A stretch of 5,881 nt of DNA from Gemmatimonadota bacterium (GTDB lineage Bacteria > Gemmatimonadota > Gemmatimonadetes > Palauibacterales > Palauibacteraceae), in contig JAENXO010000180.1 of assembly GCA_016649455.1 (NCBI GenBank), positions 1 through 5,881 of the forward strand, written 5' to 3'. This document shows, in pieces, positions 1 through 5,881 of the stretch. A model generated the notes under the pieces. The model saw only the letters and a program-made list of their open reading frames with translations, was not told the origin of the DNA and did no database searches. The translations under genes were made by a program, and so were the position numbers. The first letter of the stretch is position 1, and each line of letters starts with the position of its first letter.

Positions 1-1
1 A

Positions 2-1063
2 GGTTCGGGCACTCTCGTTCCCGAACACGTGCAGTTCGTCGCCGCCGTGACCGCCGGACGGGTGGAATCCGTGCATTTCGAGCCGGGACAGACGGTCTCC
101 GCGAGCGATGTCCTCGTAGTCCTCTCGAATCCCGACGTCGAACTCCAGGTGCTGGAGGCCGAACAGCAGTGGACCGCGGCCCGGGCGACGCTCGTCACGC
201 TTCGCCAGACGCTCGGCACCGGAATTCTCTCGCAGGAGGCTGCCGTGGCCGACGCGCGGGCCGCCTCCCTGGAGGCCCGCCGGGAAGCAGATGCGTTCGA
301 CGCGCTGGTGGACAACGAGTGGGTGTCGGAGAACGAGCATCGGAATGCCCAGGACAAAGCAGACGCGCTCGAGGAGCGGCTGCGTACCGAGCAGGCCCGC
401 CTCGATCTCTTGAATTCGACGATCGACGAGCGACTCGCGGTGCAACGCGACCAGGTAGCTCGACTGGCCAACATTCATCGGTACTACGAGGAGCGCGCCG
501 CCAGCATGCGGGTCGTGGCCGGCGCCGATGGCGTGCTCCAGGACTTCGATCTCGACATCGGGCAGTGGGTGCAGTCGGGAACCACCCTGGCCCGCGTCGC
601 CCAGCCCGACCGACTGAAGGCCGAGCTCAGGATTCCCCAGACCCAGGCGCGAGACGTCCAGGTGGGCCAGGCGGCCTGGGTGGACACCCGCCGCGACACG
701 ATCCCCGGGCGGGTTCGCCGGGTGGACCCGAACGTCCAGGGGGGCTCGGTCCTCGTCGAGGTGGCGCTCGACGGTGACATGCCGGCGGGAGCGAGACCGG
801 ACCTCAACATCGAAGGCACGATAGAGCTCGAACGGCTGAGCGACGTGCTGTACGCCGGCCGACCCACGTATGGGCAGAGCCAGAGCACGGTCTCGTTGTT
901 CCGGGTGACCGAAGATGGAAACGCCGCAGAACGGGTCAGCGTTCAGCTGGGTCGAAGCTCGGTGAACCAGATCGAAGTGTTGGCGGGCCTGCAGGAAGGT
1001 GACGTCATCATCCTGTCGGACATGTCCCGGTACGATGACATGGACCGGGTCCGCATCAGGTAG
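2..1063 (+). CDS. HlyD-family periplasmic adaptor subunit (membrane fusion protein), 5' end cut off by window edge
   Basis: Adaptor that would link an inner-membrane ABC permease to the periplasm or an outer-membrane channel. The frame is open from base 2 and begins GSGTLVPEH, so the GTG at 29 is not the true start; the N-terminal cytoplasmic tail and membrane anchor lie upstream. Of about 353 visible residues, roughly 15-55 form the first lipoyl half-motif (GRVESVHFEPGQTV). Residues about 60-165 are a charged, Ala/Glu/Arg/Leu-rich alpha-helical hairpin (coiled coil). The second lipoyl half follows (GADGVLQDFDLDIGQWVQSG), then a beta-barrel region (LKAELRIPQTQARDVQVGQ) and a C-terminal membrane-proximal domain with LAGLQEGDVIILSD, an arrangement typical of MacA/HlyD proteins. 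It ends TAG 49 bases before the ATPase gene on the same strand, so it is probably the first of the three exporter genes. The substrate cannot be read from the sequence. The family call is secure; the exact subfamily is not. Confidence 0.92.
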   Translation, partial: GSGTLVPEHVQFVAAVTAGRVESVHFEPGQTVSASDVLVVLSNPDVELQVLEAEQQWTAARATLVTLRQTLGTGILSQEAAVADARAASLEARREADAFDALVDNEWVSENEHRNAQDKADALEERLRTEQARLDLLNSTIDERLAVQRDQVARLANIHRYYEERAASMRVVAGADGVLQDFDLDIGQWVQSGTTLARVAQPDRLKAELRIPQTQARDVQVGQAAWVDTRRDTIPGRVRRVDPNVQGGSVLVEVALDGDMPAGARPDLNIEGTIELERLSDVLYAGRPTYGQSQSTVSLFRVTEDGNAAERVSVQLGRSSVNQIEVLAGLQEGDVIILSDMSRYDDMDRVRIR

Positions 1064-1111
1064 CAGGCAACCTCGACGCAGGGCGCGTCGTCAGCAGGGG
1101 AGAGTGGGGAA

Positions 1112-1843
1112 ATGGAAAACGGCAATCCGTTGATCCGACTGGAAGGGATTCAGAAGATCTTTTTCACGGAAGAGATGGAGACACACGCCCTCGAGGACAT
1201 TCACCTGGATATCCGTGAAGGTGAGTTTGCCGAGGTGATGGGACCATCGGGGTGCGGAAAGTCGACCCTGCTGTCGCTGATCGGCCTGCTGGACACGCCG
1301 ACGGAGGGCAGCTACTGGCTGGACGGCGAGCCGGTATCCGGTCTCACTGCCTCCGAGCGTGCCAGGGTCCGGAACAAGCACATCGGATTCATCTTCCAGG
1401 CCTTCAACCTGATCGGCGACCTCACGGTATTCGAGAATGTCGAACTGCCGCTGATCTATGGCGGAGTCGAGGCATCGTCGCGCAAGGAGAAGGCGATCCG
1501 GGCGCTGGAGCGCGTCGACATGAGCCACCGGATGGATCACTATCCGTCGCAGCTCTCAGGTGGGCAGCGGCAGAGAGTCGCAGCGGCGAGAGCCGTGGTC
1601 GGCGACCCCCTGATCCTCCTGGCCGACGAGCCGACGGGGAACCTCGATTCCACGAACGGCGAAGCCGTGATGAATCTGCTCAGAGGCCTGCATGCCGAGG
1701 GATCGACCATCCTCATGGTCACACATGATCCGCGGTACTCGGCCTATGCCGAGCGCACCATCCACCTGTTCGACGGCCACATTACGGACGAAGAAGAGAA
1801 GCAGGTCGAAGTCGAGGTCGAGCTCGCGCAAGTGAGTGGTTGA
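1112..1843 (+). CDS. ABC transporter ATP-binding protein, MacB/LolD type
   Basis: Cytoplasmic ATPase that should power the large permease encoded next. The 243-residue protein carries the complete nucleotide-binding set: Walker A GPSGCGKST at 44-52, Q-loop glutamine at 96 (FIFQAFNL), signature LSGGQ at 148-152, Walker B LILLADEP at 167-174, D-loop NLDS at 177-180 and switch histidine at 205 (VTHD). The motif context (FIFQAFNL, SGGQRQRVAAARA, ADEPTGNLDS) is that of the LolD/MacB/FtsE branch, which pairs with FtsX-like permeases. A purine-rich ribosome site (GGGGAGAG, 1097-1104) precedes the ATG. The length is normal for the family apart from a short acidic tail (about 226-238, rich in E, V and K) after the catalytic core. 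Position between the adaptor and permease genes implies co-transcription. ATPase function is near certain; the transported substrate is unknown. Confidence 0.96.
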   Translation: MENGNPLIRLEGIQKIFFTEEMETHALEDIHLDIREGEFAEVMGPSGCGKSTLLSLIGLLDTPTEGSYWLDGEPVSGLTASERARVRNKHIGFIFQAFNLIGDLTVFENVELPLIYGGVEASSRKEKAIRALERVDMSHRMDHYPSQLSGGQRQRVAAARAVVGDPLILLADEPTGNLDSTNGEAVMNLLRGLHAEGSTILMVTHDPRYSAYAERTIHLFDGHITDEEEKQVEVEVELAQVSG

Positions 1844-1897
1844 GAAGCACGTGAGCGTGTGAGGCGATCGGGCAGGCGGTAGAACCGGAAGGGATGC

Positions 1898-1902
1898 GGA
1901 GG
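1898..1902 (+). promoter_or_regulatory. Ribosome binding site that decides the permease start
   Basis: GGAGG lies six bases before the ATG at 1909. It is itself inside the first codons that would follow an earlier in-frame ATG at 1894, which has only a purine run (GGAAGGG) directly abutting it. This favours 1909 as the start; the ATG at 1915 is also possible but its spacing of 12 is long. Confidence 0.6.
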
Positions 1903-1908
1903 GGAAAC

Positions 1909-4353
1909 ATGGCCATGGACGGCTTCATAAATGATGTAAAGTTCGGCGTCCGGATGCTCATAAAGTCGCCGGTGCTCTCACTCATCGCCATCGTGGCGTT
2001 CTCCCTCGGCATCGGACTCACCACGACCGTGTTCAGCATCGTCAACGGAGCCATGTACAAGGGCCTGCCGTTCGACGAAGCGGACCGGATCGTCTCCGTA
2101 TGGCGCAACAATCCGGAGCGCGACATCGATCGCGGCGGAGTCACGCTGTACGACTACGTCGAGTATCGCGACCAGAACAGCTCGCTGGAGTCGTTCGGAC
2201 TGTGGGGAGGCGGAGCCGTGAACCTGGTCGGGGCAGACGACAAGCCCGAACGCTACCAGGGCGCCCGCGTTACGGCCAACATGTTCGACATTCTGCGCGT
2301 CGCCCCGGTGCTGGGTCGCGGGTTCCTGCCTCAGGAGGAAGAGCCGGGCGCCGACCCGGTGATGATCCTCGGCTACGAGGTGTGGCAGGAGAAGTTCGAC
2401 GGATCGCCGGACGTGATCGGCATGGCAGTCCGAACGAACGGCGAGACCCGCACGATCGTCGGCGTGGCCCCGGAGGGGTTCAAGTTCCCGATCGAAGCGG
2501 ACATGTGGACTCCGATCGAGGTGAACCCGCTGGAGCACGACAGGGCTGATGGTCCGCAGTTCCCCGGGTTCGGTCGACTGAAGCCCGGCGTGTCGGTGGA
2601 CCGTGCCTCGGCCGACCTGGCGACGATCGGCATGCGGCTGGAACAGGAGTACCCTGAGTCCAACGAGGGCTTCGCCCCCATCGTCGAGCCGTTCACCAAG
2701 TTCGTGATCGGCGATGATCTCCATGCCCTGTTGTTCACGATGCTCGGCGCGGCGATCGGCGTGCTCCTCATCGGGTGTGCCAACGTGGCGAACCTCCTTT
2801 TCGCGCGCGCCGCAGTACGCGAGAAGGAAGTGGCCGTGCGGTCCGCCATCGGAGCCAACAGGAAGCAGATCATCCGTCAGCTGCTGATCGAAGTGGGTGT
2901 CCTCTCAGCGATCGGGGGCGCGATCGGAGTGCTCATCGGGATTGGCGGGGTCGCCTGGTTCAACCGTGCCATATCGACGGATCCTCCACCGTTCTGGATG
3001 TCGTTCGACCTGGACGGCAGGGTCATGATGTTCGTGATCGCCATATCGGGCCTCGCGGCGGTCGCGGCCGGCCTGTTCCCCGCCCTGCGGGCGACGGGCA
3101 AGGGGCTGAATGAAGCCCTCAACGACGAGGGCCGCGGATCGTCCAGCGGACTCCGCATGGGACGGGTTACGTCGGCGATCGTGATCGGCGAGGTGGCGAT
3201 CTCCTGCGGTCTGCTGATCGCGGCCGGCCTGATGATCAAGAGTGTCGCGCAGGTCAGCAATGTCGACATGCCGTTCGGGATCGAGAGCATCTTCACGGCG
3301 CGGCTCAACCTGCCGGAGACGGACTACCCGGACGCCGACGCACGGACGGATTTCTATCGGGAATTCCTGCAGCGCCTGCAGGGGACGCCGGGCATCGAGG
3401 CGGCGACGCTGTCAGACGGCCTCCCGGCCCGGGGCAACGGGCTCCGCACGATCGAGCTGGAAGGCGGTGAGTATCCGACCGAACAGGACTACCCGCGCGC
3501 TCGTGAGGGGATCGTCACGCCGGGCTATTTCGCCACCTTCCAGGCCCCGGTGCTGGACGGACGCGCATTCGAATTCGCCGATACGAAGGACAACCTGCCG
3601 GTGGCGCTCGTCAACCGGAGCTTCGTGCGGGAGTACTTCGAGGACGGCGTGGGTCTCGGAAAGCGGTTCCGGATTCACCAGGGTGAAGACGTGTACGACT
3701 GGATGATCGTAGTTGGCGTGGTGCCGGACATGAAAATGGAGGGCATCGGAAACAACGGTGAGAGTCCGGCCGGGTATTACGTCGCTGTCGACCAGTTTGC
3801 GGAGATTCTCGGGAACACCGTCAGCGTAGGGGCAAGGACGACCGGTGACCCCGGAGCCATGGCGACGCGAGTGCGGGAGACTCTGGCCACCATGGATCCG
3901 AATCTCCCGGTGTACGACGCGATGAGCATGCAGCAGGTGATCGACCAGGCCACCATGTTCTACAGGGTGTTCGGCACGCTGTTCGTGGCCTTCGGGCTCG
4001 CGGCCCTGTTCCTGGCGGCAGTCGGCCTGTACGGCGTGATGTCGTTCAGCGTCAGTCAGCGCCGGCGCGAGATGGGCATCCGAATGGCCCTCGGCGCCGA
4101 AGAAGGTCGCCTGATCAGGCTGGCCATGCGGCGTGGCCTGACGCAGCTCGCGATCGGATCCGTGCTGGGCATCGCGCTGGCGGCGCTTGCCACGAGGCCG
4201 TTGCAGGTCATCCTGTACGAGGTCGACGCGCGCGATCCGGTGATCTTCGGTGGCGTGGTACTCATACTGGCCATGGTCGGAGTGCTGGCCAGCTACATCC
4301 CGGCGCGGCGCGTGAGCCAGATTCATCCGGCGGAGGCACTGCAGGCGGGGTGA
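1909..4353 (+). CDS. ABC transporter permease, duplicated FtsX/MacB-PCD type (ADOP family)
   Basis: Inner-membrane subunit of about 814 residues. The ADOP family (acidobacterial duplicated orphan permease) has two FtsX-like halves in one chain, as here. Half one: hydrophobic segment about 22-46 (SLIAIVAFSLGIGLTTTVF), an extracytoplasmic MacB-type domain about 50-270, then membrane segments near 271-295, 328-350 and 371-391, with the cytoplasmic coupling motif KEVAVRSAIGANRKQIIRQ at about 306-324. Half two: segment about 421-443, a second extracytoplasmic domain about 445-684, then segments near 685-713, 740-761 and 777-798, with the repeated motif RRREMGIRMALGAEEGRLIR at about 718-737 and the typical end IPARRVSQIHPAEAL. 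The paired motifs RSAIGA and RMALGA show the internal duplication directly. It follows the ATPase by 65 bases with its own ribosome site; an alternative start at 1894 adds five residues. Unlike 'orphan' members it sits beside a dedicated ATPase and adaptor. It probably exports or extracts a molecule by mechanotransmission; the substrate is unknown. Confidence 0.94.
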   Translation: MAMDGFINDVKFGVRMLIKSPVLSLIAIVAFSLGIGLTTTVFSIVNGAMYKGLPFDEADRIVSVWRNNPERDIDRGGVTLYDYVEYRDQNSSLESFGLWGGGAVNLVGADDKPERYQGARVTANMFDILRVAPVLGRGFLPQEEEPGADPVMILGYEVWQEKFDGSPDVIGMAVRTNGETRTIVGVAPEGFKFPIEADMWTPIEVNPLEHDRADGPQFPGFGRLKPGVSVDRASADLATIGMRLEQEYPESNEGFAPIVEPFTKFVIGDDLHALLFTMLGAAIGVLLIGCANVANLLFARAAVREKEVAVRSAIGANRKQIIRQLLIEVGVLSAIGGAIGVLIGIGGVAWFNRAISTDPPPFWMSFDLDGRVMMFVIAISGLAAVAAGLFPALRATGKGLNEALNDEGRGSSSGLRMGRVTSAIVIGEVAISCGLLIAAGLMIKSVAQVSNVDMPFGIESIFTARLNLPETDYPDADARTDFYREFLQRLQGTPGIEAATLSDGLPARGNGLRTIELEGGEYPTEQDYPRAREGIVTPGYFATFQAPVLDGRAFEFADTKDNLPVALVNRSFVREYFEDGVGLGKRFRIHQGEDVYDWMIVVGVVPDMKMEGIGNNGESPAGYYVAVDQFAEILGNTVSVGARTTGDPGAMATRVRETLATMDPNLPVYDAMSMQQVIDQATMFYRVFGTLFVAFGLAALFLAAVGLYGVMSFSVSQRRREMGIRMALGAEEGRLIRLAMRRGLTQLAIGSVLGIALAALATRPLQVILYEVDARDPVIFGGVVLILAMVGVLASYIPARRVSQIHPAEALQAG

Positions 4354-4390
4354 GTCAGCCAGATCTCCCGTTCAACGGAGACGAAAGTCG

Positions 4391-4957
4391 ATGAGGAAGT
4401 TCGTTCCGCTGGTGCTGCTGGGGTTGGCACCGTTGTCGGTGAGTGCGGGCGTCCTGGACGCCCAGGTTACGGAGCACTCGCTGGAATCGACTGACGGACT
4501 CGAGTTGATCAACGTGTCCGCAGAGGTGGTCGAGCACGAAGGTCGACGCGGACTCGGCCATGCGCGGATTCGTCGGTGTCGCGTTCCGGGTCGACCCGGA
4601 GGACCCGAGCCGCTACGAGTGCTTCTACCTCCATCCGACCAACGCCCGGGCTGACGTTCAGCTTCGCAGGAACCATACGACCCAGTGCGTCTCGCACCCC
4701 GACTACCCGTGGTACCGGTTACGGGAAGAAAGTCCGGGCGTCTACGAATCCTACGTCGACCTGGTGCCGGGGGCGTGGACGAAGGTGCGGATCGAGGTGA
4801 GCGGGGTTCAGGCGCAGCTATACGTGAACGGCGCGGAGGAACCGACGCTGATCGTCAACGATCTCAAGCGCGGCAACGTGTCCGGGCAGGCGGGGCTGTG
4901 GCTCCATTCCTCGACCCTGGCGCACTTCCGGAATTGAGGATCCAGCCGGCCGAGTGA
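4391..4957 (+). pseudogene. Frameshifted, internally deleted gene for a secreted beta-sandwich (concanavalin/LamG-like) protein
   Basis: The gene starts well: GGAGA at 4377-4381, ATG at 4391, and a signal peptide (RKFVPLVLLGLAPLSVSAG, then VLDAQ). The mature part begins HSLESTDGLELINVSAEVVEHEGRRG. After about 4550 this frame turns into Arg/Pro/Gly-rich nonsense. Sensible coding resumes one frame over: MRGFVGVAFRVDPEDPSRYE, then LHPTNARADVQLRRNH, SHPDYPWYRLREESPGVYES, and AWTKVRIEVSGVQAQLYVNG. These match, from memory, small secreted proteins with a concanavalin A-like/DUF1080-like fold. In such proteins some 40 residues normally separate the two blocks, so the shift near 4545-4555 is probably a deletion whose length is not a multiple of three. 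At the end, HFRN meets a TGA at 4935, but the first frame continues LRIQPAE to TGA at 4955; one missing T in AATTG would restore FRNLRIQPAE. Two independent lesions argue for decay rather than programmed shifting. No catalytic site is recognisable. Confidence 0.75.
4936..4957 (+). repeat. Left copy of 22-bp direct repeat bracketing the toxin-antitoxin region
   Basis: Begins GAGGATCC and ends GCCGGCCGAGTGA, with A at the ninth position; 21 of 22 bases match the copy at 5841-5862. It coincides with the last six codons (RIQPAE) and original stop of the broken secreted-protein gene. The arrangement resembles a duplicated target or attachment site, but no recombinase gene is present. Confidence 0.7.
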
Positions 4958-4969
4958 GGCACAGAAGCG

Positions 4970-5005
4970 GGGGAGGCCGGGCATCGATCCCGGCCTCCCC
5001 GTTCT
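4970..5005 (+). terminator. Rho-independent-type terminator after the exporter operon
   Basis: A perfect 12-bp GC-rich stem (GGGGAGGCCGGG, 4970-4981, with CCCGGCCTCCCC, 4989-5000) encloses a 7-base loop CATCGAT and is followed by GTTCT. The T-tract is weak, but stem strength and position 13 bases after the broken gene's final stop fit a transcription terminator for the operon. Confidence 0.78.
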
Positions 5006-5048
5006 AGTGTCCAGCGAATCCAACTCACCCCCGTTAGTCCTTGAGACC

Positions 5049-5092
5049 CTGTTTGACCACCAGCCACAGCTTGCTTCAGACTGCTGTTTGAC
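5049..5092 (+). repeat. Paired CTGTTTGAC direct repeats upstream of the toxin gene
   Basis: The 9-mer CTGTTTGAC occurs at 5049-5057 and again at 5084-5092, 35 bases apart, in the otherwise featureless 111-base stretch between the terminator and the toxin gene. The second copy overlaps the proposed -35 element. It may be an operator pair for the autoregulating antitoxin, or chance. Confidence 0.3.
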
Positions 5093-5116
5093 GGTTCATG
5101 CTAGAACTGGCATATT
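5088..5116 (+). promoter_or_regulatory. Candidate sigma-70-type promoter for the toxin-antitoxin pair
   Basis: TTGACG (5088-5093, 5/6 to the -35 consensus) and CATATT (5111-5116, 4/6 to the -10) are separated by exactly 17 bases. The spacer contains inverted repeats GTTC-N6-GAAC (5094-5107) and ATGC-N8-GCAT (5098-5113), plausible binding sites for the HTH antitoxin. The -10 box abuts the GTG start at 5117, so a transcript from here would begin inside the annotated reading frame; either the promoter or the start is therefore uncertain. Confidence 0.4.
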
Positions 5117-5488
5117 GTGGCAAGGAACGAGAGACAGGTTCGGTGGATTGGCCCGGCGCTGAGGGAGCTTCGGGCAATGCCCGAGGCCGTAAAGGGTGTC
5201 GCCGGGTTTGCGCTGTACCAGGCGCAGCAGGGTGACAAGCACGTTGATGCGAAGCCGCTGAAGGAATACCGCGGCGCGAACATTCTCGAGATCGTCATAG
5301 ACGAGCGTGGGGATACGTACCGCGTTGTCTATACTACCGGATTTCGAGGCGTCATCTACGTGTTGTGTGCTTTTCAGAAGAAGGCGCCAAGTGGGAAGAG
5401 GACGCCGGTCCAGCAAGTCGAGCGGATCCGGAACAGGCTGCGTACAGCCGAGGAACACTACCGGCTGAACCCGGTCGGGAGGCGATAG
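5117..5488 (+). CDS. Type II toxin, RelE superfamily, Gp49/HigB-like (phage-derived Gp49-like family)
   Basis: Predicted small basic toxin of 123 residues. In this superfamily the usual activity is cleavage of mRNA on or near the ribosome. The family pattern is clear: VRWIGPALRELRAMPEAVKG at 8-27 (N-terminal strand and helix), a helix to about 45, KPLKEYRGANILEIVI at 46-61 with the conserved acidic residue at E58, then DTYRVVYTTGFRGVIYVLCA at 66-85 and the hallmark FQKKAPSGKRTP at 86-97 before the C-terminal helix. Likely functional residues are R69, Y72, K88 and K89. The start is GTG with no good ribosome site; an in-frame TAG at 5102 rules out a start much further upstream, and the conserved block begins only eight residues in. 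It ends TAG, overlapping the antitoxin start by one base, so the two are translationally linked. The toxin-first order matches HigBA rather than classical RelBE. Confidence 0.88.
   Translation: MARNERQVRWIGPALRELRAMPEAVKGVAGFALYQAQQGDKHVDAKPLKEYRGANILEIVIDERGDTYRVVYTTGFRGVIYVLCAFQKKAPSGKRTPVQQVERIRNRLRTAEEHYRLNPVGRR
5477..5482 (+). promoter_or_regulatory. Strong ribosome binding site fixing the antitoxin start
   Basis: GGGAGG lies five bases before the GTG at 5488, inside the last codons of the toxin gene. It supports that GTG over the upstream in-frame ATG at 5365, which would add 41 residues overlapping the toxin and unlike the antitoxin family. The toxin lacks a comparable site, which would favour excess antitoxin. 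Confidence 0.7.
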
Positions 5489-5817
5489 TGAGCAAGACAG
5501 GTGTCACGGAGAGCTCTGGCAACGTATTCGCCGACCTTGGCGTAAAAGACCCGGACACGGCCCTGGCGAAGGCTGAACTTGCCGCCGAGATCACCCGGAT
5601 TATCCGCGGCCGCCGCCTGACACAGGTCCAGGCAGCCGACCTGCTCGGAATCGACCAACCCAAGGTGTCCAGGCTCATGCAAGGCAGGATCGAGGGCTTC
5701 GCGGCCGAGCGCCTGATGAGATATCTGACCTTCCTCGGCCGTGACGTGCACATCTCGATCAAGCGGCGTCGCAAGGCCGGCGGGCGGGGACGGGTGGCAG
5801 TAGTGACACAGGACTGA
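5488..5817 (+). CDS. XRE-family helix-turn-helix antitoxin (HigA-like, HTH_37 type)
   Basis: DNA-binding antitoxin of 109 residues, expected to neutralise the preceding toxin and repress the shared promoter. The N-terminal block SGNVFADLGVKDPDTALAKA (10-29) is the usual lead-in for antitoxins partnered with Gp49-like toxins. The helix-turn-helix occupies about 44-65 (LTQVQAADLLGIDQPKVSRLMQ), with recognition helix DQPKVSRLMQG, followed by a dimerisation-type segment FAAERLMRYLTFLGRDVHIS (71-90) and a basic, probably flexible tail (KRRRKAGGRGR). The start is GTG within the TAGTG junction, supported by GGGAGG at 5477-5482. Length and motif order are normal. The HTH sits mid-protein and no separate toxin-binding domain is obvious, as usual for HigA-like antitoxins. 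It could be called simply an XRE regulator, but the overlap with the toxin makes the antitoxin role much more likely. Confidence 0.9.
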   Translation: MSKTGVTESSGNVFADLGVKDPDTALAKAELAAEITRIIRGRRLTQVQAADLLGIDQPKVSRLMQGRIEGFAAERLMRYLTFLGRDVHISIKRRRKAGGRGRVAVVTQD

Positions 5818-5839
5818 CAGCTCCATCAATTGAAGCTGT
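5817..5839 (+). terminator. Weak stem-loop after the antitoxin
   Basis: ACAGCT (5817-5822) and AGCTGT (5834-5839) form a 6-bp stem with an 11-base loop, starting at the last base of the antitoxin stop codon. There is no T-tract, so this is at best a weak terminator or a transcript-end structure. Confidence 0.25.
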
Positions 5840-5840
5840 A

Positions 5841-5862
5841 GAGGATCCGGCCGGCCGAGTGA
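5841..5862 (+). repeat. Right copy of 22-bp direct repeat bracketing the toxin-antitoxin region
   Basis: Same sequence as 4936-4957 except G instead of A at the ninth position. Read in the equivalent phase it encodes RIRPAE and a stop, like the tail of the broken gene, but the bases before it (CTGTAG) do not continue that gene. It begins 23 bases after the antitoxin stop. Confidence 0.7.
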
Positions 5863-5863
5863 T

Positions 5864-5876
5864 TTGCTGACAGCAA
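5864..5876. repeat. Perfect short inverted repeat near the window end
   Basis: TTGCTG-A-CAGCAA is a 13-base palindrome with a one-base centre, two bases after the right copy of the 22-bp repeat. It could be a regulator-binding site for a gene beyond the window or part of the repeat's boundary; with only five further bases visible, nothing more can be said. Confidence 0.3.
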
Positions 5877-5881
5877 GCGTG

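Noticed and set aside
1091..1540. 149-codon minus-strand open frame across the ATPase start
   Set aside because: Covers the ribosome site and Walker A region of a well-supported gene; no motif of its own.
1978..2724. 248-codon minus-strand open frame
   Set aside because: Same antisense artefact; composition is rich in R, H, V and D without recognisable domains and it lies wholly within the permease.
3412..4326. 304-codon open frame on the minus strand, antisense to the permease
   Set aside because: It is a shadow of GC-rich coding sequence: His/Arg/Asp-rich translation with no family motif, while the plus strand encodes a clearly conserved membrane protein throughout.
4364..4381. Hairpin TCTCC...GGAGA covering the ribosome site of the broken gene, as a possible riboswitch-like control
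   Set aside because: Only a 5-bp stem with no larger conserved structure; common by chance in such sequence.
4545..4560. Programmed ribosomal frameshift in the secreted-protein gene
   Set aside because: No slippery heptamer or homopolymer run is visible at the junction, and a second lesion near 4934 plus an apparently missing segment fit decay better.
5365..5487. Upstream in-frame extension of the antitoxin to the ATG at 5365
   Set aside because: The added residues overlap conserved toxin codons and do not resemble antitoxin N-termini; the GTG at 5488 has a strong ribosome site and the typical TAGTG overlap.
5458..5829. 123-codon minus-strand open frame opposite the antitoxin
   Set aside because: Antisense to a recognised HTH protein and without family features.
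1..5881. tRNA, rRNA, CRISPR array or insertion sequence
   Set aside because: No tRNA-like cloverleaf, regularly spaced repeats, transposase or integrase reading frame was seen on either strand.

Overview
The window is GC-rich bacterial DNA. It holds one rightward operon, a broken gene at the operon's 3' end, and a small toxin-antitoxin module. All recognised genes are on the + strand. The roughly 815-residue duplicated FtsX/MacB-type permease (ADOP family) is a gene type greatly expanded in Acidobacteriota and Gemmatimonadota. With the high GC, this points to one of those phyla or a relative, but nothing in the window fixes the taxon.

Layout. (1) 2-1063: 3' part of a HlyD-family periplasmic adaptor whose N-terminus lies upstream of the window. 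(2) 1112-1843: an ABC ATPase of the MacB/LolD type with all catalytic motifs. (3) 1909-4353: a large permease with two FtsX-like halves. These three form a MacA/MacB-like tripartite exporter or mechanotransmission complex; no outer-membrane TolC-like gene is in view. (4) 4391-4957: remains of a secreted, probably concanavalin-like beta-sandwich protein, split over two reading frames and with its stop codon displaced, ending just before a strong hairpin terminator (4970-5005). (5) 5117-5817: a toxin-first type II toxin-antitoxin pair, a Gp49/HigB-like RelE-superfamily toxin followed by an XRE-family (HigA-like) antitoxin, overlapping by one base.

The most interesting structure is a 22-bp direct repeat (21/22 identical) at 4936-4957 and 5841-5862. 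The left copy is the last codons and original stop of the broken gene; the right copy lies 23 bases after the antitoxin stop. The toxin-antitoxin module, with its promoter region and the terminator, is therefore bracketed by repeats, suggesting insertion or recombination at the 3' end of the operon. No integrase or transposase is visible. I found no RNA genes, CRISPR array or clearly new multi-gene system.
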